Shown here: in pieces, positions 35,289-44,900 of the stretch
How positions within the stretch are numbered: the first letter of the stretch is position 1
Layout: every line of letters begins with the position of its first letter
Assembly (NCBI GenBank): GCA_028277745.1
Contig: JANQFR010000009.1
Location: 22,559-86,558, forward strand
Direction of reading: 5' to 3'
Length of the DNA stretch: 64,000 bases
From: Phycisphaeraceae bacterium
Lineage (GTDB): Bacteria > Planctomycetota > Phycisphaerae > Phycisphaerales > Phycisphaeraceae
Translations under genes and position numbers: made by a program
Notes under the pieces: model-generated
The model's database searches: none
The model's input: only the letters and a program-made list of their open reading frames with translations
Told to the model about the DNA's origin: nothing

Positions 35289-36194
35289 ATGGCCGTCTCC
35301 GCTTTGATCATCGGCTGCGGTTACCTCGGCGCCCGGCTCGCGCCCCGGCTGATCGAGCGGCGCCCGACGGTCTACGGCACCACCCGCGGCGGCCGGGTCG
35401 CCGAGCTGGCCGCCCTGGGCGTGCGACCGTTGATCGTCAGCGTCACTCAGCCGGTTACGTTCGCCGCGCTACGCCCCGCCATCGAGGCCGAATCGCTCGA
35501 TGTCTATTACCTGGTCCCGCCCGGCCGCATGGGCGCGTCGCCCAGCCCCCGCCAGGTCGTAATCGGCGGCGTGGCCCACCTTGTCAAGCAGCTGCGCCAC
35601 GCCAACGTCCGCCGCGCGGTGCTGGCCTCTTCGTCGGCGGTCTACGGCCAGACCGACGGGCGACGTATCGACGCCGACACCCCGCCCGAGCCCGCCGGCG
35701 ATCGCGCCCGGCTCCTGCTCGAGGGCGAACGCCTCTGGCTCAACGCCGGCGAGCCCTACCACGTCATCCGCTTCGCCGGCCTGTACGGCCCCCAACGCGT
35801 CATCGGCCTCCGCGCCGTCGCCGACGGCTCGCCCATCGTCGGCAACCCCGACGCCCTGCTCAACCTGATCCACGTCGACGACGCCGTCGACCTGCTCCTG
35901 GCCGTCATGGACAGCCCTTCCCCCGCGCGGATCGAACTGGGCTGCGACGGTCGGCCGGTTGCCCGCCGCGATTACTACACCCATCTCGCCCAACGCATGG
36001 GCCTGCCCGCCCCCGCCATCGTCAACCACGCCGACGCCGCCGCCCGCTTTGGCCTCAGCGCCCAGCGCCTGGCGCGCACGTCATCCAAATCGCTCGACAA
36101 CATCCTCACCTGCCGACGCACCGGCTGGCGGCCCCGACACACCGACTACCGCGCCGCCCTCGACACTCTCATCCAACGCCCCGCCCCGGGCTAG
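35289..36194 (+). CDS. Extended SDR / NAD-dependent epimerase-like protein
   Basis: 301 residues with a Rossmann start SALIIGCGYLGARLAPRLIE (G-x-G-x-x-G variant GCGYLG, about 3-22). The VLASSSAVYGQTDGRRIDAD segment (about 115-134) carries the active-site Ser and Tyr pattern; the usual Y-x-x-x-K is not clear, which is seen in atypical extended SDRs such as YeeZ-like proteins. FAGLYGPQRVIGLRAVADGS and LNLIHVDDAVDLLLAV fit the substrate side of the fold. The TAG stop is supplied by a family A repeat. Substrate unknown. Confidence 0.8.
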   Translation: MAVSALIIGCGYLGARLAPRLIERRPTVYGTTRGGRVAELAALGVRPLIVSVTQPVTFAALRPAIEAESLDVYYLVPPGRMGASPSPRQVVIGGVAHLVKQLRHANVRRAVLASSSAVYGQTDGRRIDADTPPEPAGDRARLLLEGERLWLNAGEPYHVIRFAGLYGPQRVIGLRAVADGSPIVGNPDALLNLIHVDDAVDLLLAVMDSPSPARIELGCDGRPVARRDYYTHLAQRMGLPAPAIVNHADAAARFGLSAQRLARTSSKSLDNILTCRRTGWRPRHTDYRAALDTLIQRPAPG

Positions 36195-36242
36195 CCGGGC
36201 CGCTACGCGGCCCTGGACCAGGCGGGCGTAGCCCGCCGGCTA
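36192..36242 (+). repeat. Family A compound-hairpin repeat, copy 4 (forward), overlapping a stop codon
   Basis: 51 bp from TAGCCGGGCCGCTACGCGGC to CCCGCCGGCTA. Its first three bases are the TAG stop of the upstream SDR gene. It is otherwise the closest to the consensus of the family. Confidence 0.88.
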
Positions 36243-36273
36243 TCGATGTGATCCACAGCGCCTATGATCCGTC

Positions 36274-37017
36274 GTGCAACGCTTAACCTTGGCCTTGCTG
36301 CTCGTGTTGCTGACCGGCTGCGCTCGCTCCACGCTCCAGCGCCAAACTATCGTCACCCACACCCGCGACGCGTCGTGGGACGCGCTTGACATCGACTTCC
36401 AGTACCTGCTCTACCTCCCCCCGGGCCACGACGACCCCGCCAACGCCGACCGGCGGTGGCCCATGATCGTCTTCCTCCACGGGATCGGCGAAAACGGCGG
36501 CGACCCGGCGCGCGTCACCGTCCAGGGCCTGCCCGACGAGATCGAACGCGGCTTCGACCTGCCGTTCGTGGTCATCAGCCCCCACAACTCCGGCCTATTC
36601 AACCGGCTGTGGCACACCGACTCGCTGATCGCTCTGGTCGACGACGCGGTGGTGCGATACCGCGCAGACCCCGACCGGGTGTACCTCACGGGCGTGAGCC
36701 TGGGCGGATACGCGACGTGGGTGACCCCCACCGTGGCGCCGGACCGCTTCGCCGCGGTCGTGCCCGTCGCGGCGTGGGGCTACCCCGGCGAGGTCGGCCG
36801 CATGCGCCACATCCCGGTCTGGGCGTTCCACGGCGAAAACGACTTCATCGTCAACCCCGACCACCATCGCGCGATGGTCGACGCCCTCAACGCCGCGGGC
36901 GGCGACGCCAGATGGACCCTCGTCCCCGGCCGGGGCCACGGGGTCGCCAAAACTCTTTACACCGACCCGGAGTTGTATGACTGGCTGCTGCAGCACCGCC
37001 GCCAACCACCGCCCTGA
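36274..37017 (+). CDS. Secreted esterase/peptidase-like alpha/beta-hydrolase, lipoprotein
   Basis: 247 residues starting at GTG 36274. A lipoprotein signal ends in LLTGC (residues about 12-16). The hydrolase core shows LLYLPPGHDD, PMIVFLHGIGENGGDP, the nucleophile elbow YLTGVSLGGYATW (G-x-S-x-G, about 134-146), the acid HGENDFIVNP and the catalytic His in PGRGHGVAKTLY. This layout is that of secreted feruloyl-esterase/phospholipase-type proteins (dienelactone hydrolase-like, 'prolyl oligopeptidase family' in many annotations). Likely acts in the periplasm or outside the cell on an ester substrate. Confidence 0.8.
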   Translation: MQRLTLALLLVLLTGCARSTLQRQTIVTHTRDASWDALDIDFQYLLYLPPGHDDPANADRRWPMIVFLHGIGENGGDPARVTVQGLPDEIERGFDLPFVVISPHNSGLFNRLWHTDSLIALVDDAVVRYRADPDRVYLTGVSLGGYATWVTPTVAPDRFAAVVPVAAWGYPGEVGRMRHIPVWAFHGENDFIVNPDHHRAMVDALNAAGGDARWTLVPGRGHGVAKTLYTDPELYDWLLQHRRQPPP

Positions 37018-37040
37018 GCGCCGGGCGGAAGCCCGGCGCT
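37017..37040 (+). terminator. GGAA-loop hairpin after the esterase gene
   Basis: AGCGCCGGGC-GGAA-GCCCGGCGCT, a perfect 10-bp stem with a GNRA-type loop, starting on the last base of the TGA stop. Followed by TCTCC rather than a T-run; only 20 bp before the helicase gene. Confidence 0.6.
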
Positions 37041-37059
37041 TCTCCGCTAAACTACCCGG

Positions 37060-39336
37060 ATGACCATGGACGGCCGCACCGCCCCCACCGCCGACGACCT
37101 CTTCTCCGACCTGACCGAGCCGCAGACCCAGGCCGTGCTGCACAAGGACGGCCCGCTGCTGGTCCTGGCCGGGCCCGGCTCGGGCAAGACCCGCGTCATC
37201 ACCCGCCGCGTCGCCAACCTCGTCCTCAACGAGGGGATCGCGCCTTGGAACGTCCTGGCCATCACCTTCACCAACAAGGCCGCCGGCGAGATGAAGCAAC
37301 GCGTCGGCGAGTACTTCACCGAGCGACAGGCCCGGGCCGTGACCGTCGCCACCTTCCACGCCCTCTGCGCCCGGCTGCTCCGCCAGTACGCCGAATTCCT
37401 CGGCCTGCCCCCGGGCTACTCCATCTACGACACCGCCGACCAGAAGGCCGCGATCAAGACCGCGCTCGAAGACCTTGAGATCAACCCCAAGAACTTCCCC
37501 CCCGCCGCCATGCTCGCGGCGATCAGCAACGCCAAGAACGACCTCGTCGGCCCCGACGCCTTCGCCGACGCCGCCGCCGACTTCTACTCCCGCACCGTCG
37601 CCAAGGTCTACGTCAAGTACGCCCAGATCCTCGAACGCAACCACGCGGTCGACTTCGACGACCTGCTGCTCAAGACCGTCGAGCTGCTCCGCGGCCACCC
37701 CCAGGTCCTCGAGCGGCTGCAGGACCAGTACCGTTACATCCTCATCGACGAATACCAGGACACCAACCACGCCCAGTTCATGATCGCCTCCGCCCTCGCC
37801 GGCCGGCATCACAACATCATGGCGACCGGCGACCCCGACCAGTCCATCTACGGCTGGCGCGGCGCCAACATCAACAACATCCTCGAGTTCGAGCAGCACT
37901 TCCCCAACCCCACGGTCGTCCGGCTCGAACAGAACTACCGCTCCACCAAGTCGATCCTCGCCGCCGCCGACACGCTGATCCAGAACAACCGCGCCCGCAA
38001 GCACAAGGCCCTGTGGACCGACAACGCCCGCGGCGAGCCGGTCGAGACCGTCACCTGCCGCGATGAGCGCAGCGAGGCGCAGTGGGTCGTCGACACGTTC
38101 CAGAAGCTCCACGACGAGCAAGGCGTGCCCTGGGGCCAGATGGCGGTGTTCTATCGCATGAACTCGCTCTCACGCGTGGTCGAGGACGAGCTGCGCAACA
38201 CCGGCGTGCCCTACCAGATCGCCCGCGGCACCGCGTTCTACGACCGCAAGGAGATCAAGAACGCCGTCGCCTACCTCCGCACCATCGCCAACCCCGCCGA
38301 CGAGGTCAACCTCTTCCGCGTCATCAACACCCCCGCCCGCGGCATCAGCGACAAGACCGTCAAGTCCGTCCAGGCCTACTGCCTGGCCAACAACCTCTCG
38401 GTCGAACAAGCGCTCGGCGACCCGATGAAGATCACGTCGATCAACACCCGGGCCCAGTCCGCGGTCGCCAAATTCGCCCGCCTCGTCCAATCGTGGCGCA
38501 ACGCCTGCGGCCTGGGCGACGAGGACGCCGCGGTCGAGGTCTCGCTCCGCGCTATTGTCGAACGCGTCATCCGCGAGTCGGGCCTCGAGGAATTCCACCG
38601 CAATGACAAGTCCGACCCCGACCAGGAGCGCCTGGCCAACCTCGGCGAGCTCGTCTCCTCCGCCCAGCAGTTCGAGGAGGAATACACGTTTGAGATCGAA
38701 TTCGAGGGCGACGGCCACACGCCGGGCATCACCGAGAAACTGCTGGCCTTCCTCGAACAGATCAGCCTCGTCGCCGACGTCGACGCGGTCGACAACGCGC
38801 AGGGCGCCGTCACGCTCATGACCCTCCACGCCGCCAAGGGGCTGGAGTACCAGGCGGTCGCCATCATCGGCGTCGAGGACGGCCTGCTGCCCCACGAACG
38901 CGGCCAACGCAACGAGACCGAGCTCGAAGAGGAGCGCCGGCTCTGCTTCGTGGGCATCACCCGCGCCATGCAGCGGCTCTACCTCACCCACGCCCGCTGC
39001 CGCACCGTCTTCGGCCAGACCACCCCCACCATCCCCAGCCGCTTCCTCAACGAGCTGCCCGAAGACACGGTCAGGCCGGTCGAGGCGGCCGACGACGAGC
39101 CGGTCGGTTTCGACGCGTCGCTCTCCCGCCCCCAGCGCACCCTCGCCGCCAAGCAGGCCATGCAGTACCCCCCCGGCACCCTGGTCCGCCACCCCCAGTT
39201 CGGCCTCGGCCGCGTGCGTGACATCCACCCCATGGGCGCCCACACCCGCGCCAAGGTCGACTTCAACACCGTCGGCCCCAAAACCCTTATCCTCCAGTAC
39301 GCCCGGCTCGAGATCGTGGACGCGCAACAAACTTAA
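37060..39336 (+). CDS. pcrA: UvrD/PcrA-type ATP-dependent DNA helicase
   Basis: 758 residues, normal for the family (720-780). 3'-5' SF1A helicase of nucleotide excision repair and replication restart. In order: Q motif LTEPQTQAVL, Walker A LAGPGSGKTRVI (about 36-47), motif Ia ITFTNKAAGEMKQRV, motif II ILIDEYQDTNHAQF, motif III GDPDQSIYGWRGANI, motif IV LEQNYRSTKSIL, motif V LMTLHAAKGLEYQAV and motif VI RRLCFVGITRAMQRLYLT. The C-terminal GTLVRHPQFGLGRVRDIHPM is the Tudor-like domain that in PcrA contacts RNA polymerase. An in-frame ATG at 37066 is an alternative start. Confidence 0.93.
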   Translation: MTMDGRTAPTADDLFSDLTEPQTQAVLHKDGPLLVLAGPGSGKTRVITRRVANLVLNEGIAPWNVLAITFTNKAAGEMKQRVGEYFTERQARAVTVATFHALCARLLRQYAEFLGLPPGYSIYDTADQKAAIKTALEDLEINPKNFPPAAMLAAISNAKNDLVGPDAFADAAADFYSRTVAKVYVKYAQILERNHAVDFDDLLLKTVELLRGHPQVLERLQDQYRYILIDEYQDTNHAQFMIASALAGRHHNIMATGDPDQSIYGWRGANINNILEFEQHFPNPTVVRLEQNYRSTKSILAAADTLIQNNRARKHKALWTDNARGEPVETVTCRDERSEAQWVVDTFQKLHDEQGVPWGQMAVFYRMNSLSRVVEDELRNTGVPYQIARGTAFYDRKEIKNAVAYLRTIANPADEVNLFRVINTPARGISDKTVKSVQAYCLANNLSVEQALGDPMKITSINTRAQSAVAKFARLVQSWRNACGLGDEDAAVEVSLRAIVERVIRESGLEEFHRNDKSDPDQERLANLGELVSSAQQFEEEYTFEIEFEGDGHTPGITEKLLAFLEQISLVADVDAVDNAQGAVTLMTLHAAKGLEYQAVAIIGVEDGLLPHERGQRNETELEEERRLCFVGITRAMQRLYLTHARCRTVFGQTTPTIPSRFLNELPEDTVRPVEAADDEPVGFDASLSRPQRTLAAKQAMQYPPGTLVRHPQFGLGRVRDIHPMGAHTRAKVDFNTVGPKTLILQYARLEIVDAQQT

Positions 39337-39341
39337 CCTAT

Positions 39342-39446
39342 GAAACCGCAGATGAACGCAGATGCACGCAGATAGAATGAATAGAAAAAACCAGCCTTAC
39401 AATATTTCTTTTTTATCTGCGTTCATCCGCGTTCATCCGCGGTTCC
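39342..39446. repeat. Long inverted repeat GAACCGC(A/G)GATGAACGC... abutting trpF
   Basis: Left arm from 39342 (GAAACCGCAGATGAACGCAG then ATGCACGCAGATAGA); right arm to 39446 (TTTATCTGCGTTCATCCGCG then TTCATCCGCGGTTCC). The arms are made of 9-11 bp GA(T/C)G(A)ACGCAG units. The centre is AT-rich (AATAGAAAAAACC...AATATTTC). It ends one base before the trpF ATG and starts five bases after the helicase stop. Confidence 0.8.
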
Positions 39447-39447
39447 A

Positions 39448-40137
39448 ATGACCCAAGCCATGCCCCGCACCCGGATCAAGATCTGCGGCATCCGCCGCCC
39501 CGACGACGCCCTGGCCGCCGCCCACGCGGGCGCCGACGCGATCGGCCTGGTGTTTGTCGAACGGTCGCCCCGCCGCATCACGGTCGACGAAGCGAAGCGG
39601 ATCATCCGGGCCCTGCCGCCGTTCGTTGAGCCGATCGGGTTGTTTGTCGACGACCCGCCGGCGACGGTCCGAGGCATCGCCGATGAGCTGCGGCTGCGCA
39701 CCGTCCAGTTGCACGGGCGCGAGGGCGCGGGGTACGTCGCCCAACTCGACGGGCTGAAGGTGGTCAAGGCGCTGAGCTTCGACGAGGGGCACGCGGCCGA
39801 GAAGATCCAGCCCTGGCGGGACGGGTGCAAAAACCTGACGGGGATCCTGTGGGACGCGGTCCCGCCGCAGGAGGCGGCGGAGTTGACCGGCGGGTCGGGG
39901 CGGAGCTTCGACTGGGCCGCGCTCGCGGCGTTGCAGGACACGGGCCAACTCGACGGCCTGCCGCCCACGATCCTGGCGGGGGGGCTGACGCCGCTCAATG
40001 TTGGCGACGCGATCGCCACGGTCCGGCCGTACGCGGTGGACGTCAGCAGCGGCGTCGAGGGCGAGCGCGGCGTGAAGGACGCCGACAAGATCCGCGCGTT
40101 CTGCGACGCCGCGCGCGCCGCCGACGCCGCGCCCTGA
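39448..40137 (+). CDS. trpF: Phosphoribosylanthranilate isomerase
   Basis: 229 residues; TIM-barrel isomerase of tryptophan biosynthesis. Starts with RIKICGIRRPDDALAAAHAG (about 8-27; catalytic Cys in K-I-C-G). IGLVFVERSPRRI, TVQLHGREG, and the phosphate-binding ILAGGLTPLNVGDAI and VDVSSGVEGERGVKD are all present. Start uncertain: ATG 39448 and in-frame ATG 39460 both lack a Shine-Dalgarno, because the inverted repeat occupies the upstream bases. Stands alone from other trp biosynthesis genes but next to trpS. Confidence 0.93.
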   Translation: MTQAMPRTRIKICGIRRPDDALAAAHAGADAIGLVFVERSPRRITVDEAKRIIRALPPFVEPIGLFVDDPPATVRGIADELRLRTVQLHGREGAGYVAQLDGLKVVKALSFDEGHAAEKIQPWRDGCKNLTGILWDAVPPQEAAELTGGSGRSFDWAALAALQDTGQLDGLPPTILAGGLTPLNVGDAIATVRPYAVDVSSGVEGERGVKDADKIRAFCDAARAADAAP

Positions 40138-40184
40138 CGCCGGCCCCACGTCGCCGGGCGGCTTTGGGTTACAATCCCGCCGCT

Positions 40185-41198
40185 ATGAAACGCGTTCTCT
40201 CCGGCATCCAGGCGTCCGGCCAGCTCCACATCGGCAACTACGCCGGCGCCATCAAGCAGTTCATCGAGATGCAGGACACGCATCAGATGTACGTCTTCGT
40301 CGCCTCCTACCACGCCCTCACCACCACGCGCGACCCCGAGGAGCTGCGGGCCAACACCCGCCAGGTCGTGATCGACTACATCGCCTTCGGCCTCAACCCC
40401 GACGCCAAACACCACACCTTCATCTACCTCCAGCACGACGTGCCGCAGGTCACCGAGCTGGCCTGGCTGCTCGCGTGCGTCTGCCCCAACTCGATGATGG
40501 ACAAGGCGGTCAGCTACAAGGACAAGATCGCCAAGGGCCTGACCGCCAACATCGGGCTCTACACCTACCCGATCCTCCAGGCCGCCGACATCCTCAGCGT
40601 CGACCCCGACCTCGTGCCGGTCGGCCGCGACCAGCTCCAGCACATCGAGATCACCCGCGACCTGGCGTCACGCTTCAACAACCTCTTCGGCGACACCTTC
40701 AAGCTGCCCGACCACCGCCTCCGCGAGGACGCCGAGATCGTCCCGGGGATCGACGGCCAGAAGATGAGCAAGTCCTATGGCAACGCGATCGATCCGTTCC
40801 TGCCCGAGAAACAGCTCCGCAAAACGGTCATGAAGATCGTCACCGACTCCACCCCGGTCGACGCGCCCAAGGACCCCGACGCCTGCACCGTGTTCCAGAT
40901 CTACCGCGCCATGGCCGGCGCCGACGACGAACGCACCCACGCCCTGGCCGACCGCTACCGGGCCGGGGGGATGGGCTACGGCGACGCCAAGCAGGCGCTG
41001 TTCGAGCTGATCATGGACGAGTTCAAGGACGCCCGGGCTCGCCGGACGGAGTTGATGAAGGAGCCGCGTTACATCGACGAGGTGCTCAAGGACGGCGCCG
41101 TCGCGGCGCGGGAGAAGGCCGCCACCGTGCTCCGCCGGGCGCGGGCGGCGACCGGGCTGGACGCCCCCGCCACCGGCGTCTGGGCCCCGCCGTCGTAA
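40185..41198 (+). CDS. trpS: Tryptophan--tRNA ligase
   Basis: 337 residues from ATG 40185, class Ic synthetase of normal size. The ATP-binding start is RVLSGIQASGQLHIGNYAGA (HIGN, about 3-22); then YHALTTTRDPEELR, the tRNA/substrate-binding MVDKAVSYKDK-like segment (here MMDKAVSYKDKIAK), LYTYPILQAADIL, VGRDQLQHIEITRDLA, and KMSKS as PGIDGQKMSKSYGNAIDPF. Only 47 bp after trpF; the shared tryptophan theme may be chance. Followed by a family A repeat. Confidence 0.96.
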   Translation: MKRVLSGIQASGQLHIGNYAGAIKQFIEMQDTHQMYVFVASYHALTTTRDPEELRANTRQVVIDYIAFGLNPDAKHHTFIYLQHDVPQVTELAWLLACVCPNSMMDKAVSYKDKIAKGLTANIGLYTYPILQAADILSVDPDLVPVGRDQLQHIEITRDLASRFNNLFGDTFKLPDHRLREDAEIVPGIDGQKMSKSYGNAIDPFLPEKQLRKTVMKIVTDSTPVDAPKDPDACTVFQIYRAMAGADDERTHALADRYRAGGMGYGDAKQALFELIMDEFKDARARRTELMKEPRYIDEVLKDGAVAAREKAATVLRRARAATGLDAPATGVWAPPS

Positions 41199-41202
41199 CC
41201 CA

Positions 41203-41259
41203 TAGCCGGCGGGCTACGCCCGCCTGGTCCGGGGCCGGGGCCGCGTAGCGGCCCGGCTA
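41203..41259 (-). repeat. Family A compound-hairpin repeat, copy 5 (reverse, with small insertion)
   Basis: From TAGCCGGCGGGCTACGCCCG to GCGGCCCGGCTA; 57 bp because GGGGCC is doubled in the centre (GGTCCGGGGCCGGGGCCGCG). Lies in the convergent gap between trpS and fliS. Confidence 0.85.
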
Positions 41260-41271
41260 TTGAATCGAAGA

Positions 41272-41718
41272 TCAGGCGGACTGTGAGAGGCTGCTGATCG
41301 CGGTCTGCTGGGCGCCGGTGATCGAGGCGGCCGGCTGCTCCTGCTGGGACACCTTGTCGATGAGCATCTGCCACGTGTCGCGCTCGAACGTGATCAGCTT
41401 GACCGCCTCGTCGACCGCGGCGACGTCGCGATTCATGTTGGCGTCCACGAGCTTGCGATAGATGTAGGTGTACAGCCCCGCCATCTTCTGCGTGAGGGCC
41501 GGGTCGACGTCGTGCTTGAGGCTGGTGGACAGCTCCAGCACGATCTTCTGGGCGCGGACGAGGTGGTTGTACGACGATTCGTAGTCCTGCTCCTCGATCG
41601 CCTGTCGGCCCTGACGGCAGAACTTGAGACAGCCGTCGAAGAGCATGAGGCGCAGCTCCTGCGGGCTGGCGGTCATGATCTTCGTGCGAAGATAAGGATT
41701 GGCGGCGGGCGGATTCAT
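41272..41718 (-). CDS. fliS: Flagellar export chaperone FliS
   Basis: 148 residues, slightly longer than the usual 125-135. Cytoplasmic chaperone that holds flagellin C-termini before export. The start NPPAANPYLRTKIMTASPQE then LRLMLFDGCLKFCRQGRQAI (about 2-41) has the family N-x-Y-x-x-x-x-V-x-T-A-S-P-x-x-L pattern. The four-helix bundle continues with YNHLVRAQKIVLELSTSLKH and AGLYTYIYRKLVDANMNRD. It lies downstream of fliD on the same strand (198-bp gap), the classical fliD-fliS order. A flagellin gene is not in the window. Confidence 0.92.
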   Translation of the reverse strand: MNPPAANPYLRTKIMTASPQELRLMLFDGCLKFCRQGRQAIEEQDYESSYNHLVRAQKIVLELSTSLKHDVDPALTQKMAGLYTYIYRKLVDANMNRDVAAVDEAVKLITFERDTWQMLIDKVSQQEQPAASITGAQQTAISSLSQSA

Positions 41719-41916
41719 GCCTGATGTATCGGACCGGGGCGGGCCGGGGCGTGAGGGGCGTTCCCAGGTCTGATAATGCTCCTTTTCACGGTCTTCACGG
41801 TCTTCGCGGTCCCGGCACCGCGGGCCGGGGCTTGATGGTTTGTCCTCTTATCTCGACCGCGGGCATTGCCCGCGGCTTTACAACGGCCCACGGCCTGTTC
41901 TCTGTGCCTTTCCGGT
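41719..41916. other. Intergenic region between fliD and fliS
   Basis: 198 bp without a gene. Contains a short run of TTCACGG/TCTTCACGG units near 41785-41810 and a hairpin CCGCGGGCA-T-TGCCCGCGG at about 41857-41875 that may end fliD transcription. The promoter of fliS would be on the minus strand close to 41719; none is convincing. Confidence 0.5.
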
Positions 41917-44900
41917 TCATTCGCTGGAGGAGTTGTTGGCGCTGATGCCGCTGAGGCTGTTGAGCGCGCTGCCCTGGCTCTGAAGCTCGGCCAGGGCGCG
42001 TTCCATGGCGATAAACTCGTTGGTCAGGCGCTCCCGCTTGGCCGCGAGGGCCTCATCCAACTGCTCGATGCGGCGGTTGTTGAGGGCGATCTGGTCGTCG
42101 ATGCCATCGATGCGGGACTGGATCGAGCCGGTCTCGGTGTCGGTGAGCCGTTCGAGCAGCTCGTCGAGGCGGACCCCGACGCCGGCGGCGGTGATGTTGC
42201 CGTCGTCGTCTTCCTCCTTGAAGGTGAACAGGGCCTCGACGGCGTCGCGGTCCTCGGCGAGGGCCGCGTTGAACTTGCTCTGGTCAAACTGGAGGCGGGC
42301 GCCGGAGCCGACGGTGATGCCGACCTGCGAGAGCGCGGCGAACTGGCTGCTGAGCTCGCTGTTGCGCCCGATGACCGCGTTGTAGAGGGTCTGGCGGACC
42401 GAGCCGATGGTGCTGTCGCCCAACAGCAGGCCGCGCTCCTCGGTGTCGGCGTTGTAGGTGTCAAACCCGTCGATCGTGTCCATGAGCGAGTTGAAGCTGT
42501 TGACGAAGGCGGAGACGCTGCTGGTGATGGCCTCGTCGTCGCGGCTGATGGTGACCTGGACCGGCTGGTCCGAGGTGGCGTTGAGGGTGACGTCGGCGCC
42601 GGGGATGAGGGTGTCGAGGGTGTTGGAGGCGGAGGTGATGAGCAGCGCGTCCTGGCCGGTGTTGCCGCCGAAGAAGACCACCGCGTCCTGGGCCTCGGAC
42701 AGGTTCACCGCCTGCAGGTCGAGCCCGCCGTCGTCGAAGACGAAGGCGCTGTCGGCCCCGCCCTCGTCAGACGAGAGGCTCAGGCGGTAGGGGTTGCCGG
42801 ACGAGCCGTCATTGATGATCGAGGCGGTAATGCCCAGGTCGGCCTCGTTGATCTTGTTCTGCAGATCGGTGAGGGTATCGGTCGCCTCGACGATGATGGT
42901 TTTCTCGAACGAGCCGTCGATGTTCTCGCCGAAGTTGGCGGCCTCGCCGAGGATGCCCAGGTCGCGTGCGGTGGTGGAGCCGTCGTCTTCGACCCGGAGC
43001 TTGACGTTGCCGGGGCCGAGGTCTTCGATGAGCAGGCCGTCGCCCGAGTCGTTGAGGCGGGCGTTGATCTGCAGGCCGCGTGAGTTGATCTCGTCGATGA
43101 CGTCCTGGAGGGTCACCTCGTCGCCCTGGGTGAGGTCGACGGTGGCGGAGGCGCCGGAGGAGTCGGTGATGCGGAACCGGCCGCGGGAGATGCCGAGCTG
43201 GTCGAGGGTGGAGGACTCGGTGACGTATCGCAGGTCCAGGTCGCCGCCGTTGACGGTGTCGCTGGCGTAGGTCCCGTCGATCTGCAGCGCGGCGGCGGAG
43301 CCGCCGGTAAGGTCGGAGATGACCAGGTCGCCCGTGCCGCCGGTGGTGTCGGTGATCTGGATCCCGTTGCCGGCCTGGTTGAGGGTCGCGACGACGCCGA
43401 TGCCGGCGTTGTTGATCGCGTCGAGGATGTCGGAGACCGACTCGATATCGGTGGAGAGATCGATGTCGGCGGTGGCGCCGGAGCGGTCCTGGATGCGGAC
43501 CGTGCCGGGGACGAGGGCGCCGTCGGCGGGGTTGGTGTCGATGCCCAGGATGGTGCGGGGGTTGGAGCTGTTGAACGGCGCCCAGCCCAGGTCGGCGGCG
43601 GCGGTGGACGCGCCGGCGTCGAAGACGCGGGTGGGGGCGACGCCGGTGGTGGTGTTGTCGGTGATGCGGAGGGCGTTGCCCTCGATGGTGACGCTGAAGT
43701 TGCCGCTGGTGGCCGTGTCGACGCCGTCGATGAGGTCCTGGACGGTGGTGAAGGCGTCGAGGTCGATAAGGTACTGGAAGTTGTTGCGTCCGCGGAGGTC
43801 GAGGTCGGCGGCGGTGGTGCCGTCGGAGCCGAGCCCGACGCCGCCGAAGAGGTCGGCGAGGTTGGTCGAGCCGGTGAGGCCGGTCGGGTTGAGGCTGGTG
43901 TTGAGCCCGTCGCCGCCGTTGAGGTTGCGGACGAGCTTGGAGTTGAGGGCGGCGACCAGCCGTTCGCCGTCGATCGTGCCGCCGGAGGCGGCGACGTTCA
44001 GGCCCAGGTCATTGACCGCCTGAGACCCGTTGGCGGCGGCGATCGAGAGCGCGCCGCCGGTGTTGTTGGTGACGGCGAGGCTGACGCCGTCGGCGGCGAC
44101 CGAGGCGGTGACGTCCACCCCCGCGTCGGCGGCGGCGGTGTTGATCGCGTCGATCACGTCGCCCACGGTCTGGGCCGTGCTGAGGTTGACGGCGAACGCC
44201 GCGCCGCCCGAGACGGTGATGGTCAGGTCATCGGTGCTCTGGGTCCGGCGGACGCCGTTGCCGTCGTTGAGGTCGGCCAGGAGGGTGTCGACGCCGAGGG
44301 TGTTGATCTGGCTGCCGCTGAGCGTGTCCGTGCCGCCGGAATTGCCCCGTAGGCCGATCGAAGCGGCGGTCGTGCCCAGGCCGATGTCGGCGACCACCAG
44401 GTCCGACGCGGTCTGTCCGGTGTTGTCGGTCAGCACCAGCCGGTCGCCGTCGATGGAGGCGATGACATTGATGTTGATGTTGTTGTTGAACGCGTTGAGG
44501 ACGTCGTCGATCGTGACCGCTTCGGACAGGTCGACAATGGTGGACGCCCCGGAGCGGTCGGTGACGCGGAGGATGCCGCGATCCAGGCCCTGCCCGCCGT
44601 TGAGCCGATCGACGGTGGTCTTGGAGTCGAGCCGCGCCTCGCCGCGGTCGAACGTCAGCACGCCGGCGCCGATCGGGGTGGCGTCGGTGTCGGCAAATCC
44701 TTTACTGACCGTTCTTTGCGCCGCGACCAGCTGCTTGACCGTGAACTGGTAATTACCCGGCACGGCCCCGACGCCGGAGGAAACGGACAAGATCGACTCG
44801 TTGGAGGAAAACGCGTTGGTGGCGCTGAACGCCGAGTCGTCGATCAGCGAATTCGTGGAGTTTTTGAGCCCCAGCAGCGCGGCGTTCACCGTGGTGAAGG

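Noticed and set aside
41785..41810. TTCACGG tandem units as a regulatory array
   Set aside because: Only about three imperfect units; too short and degenerate to claim more than simple repetition.
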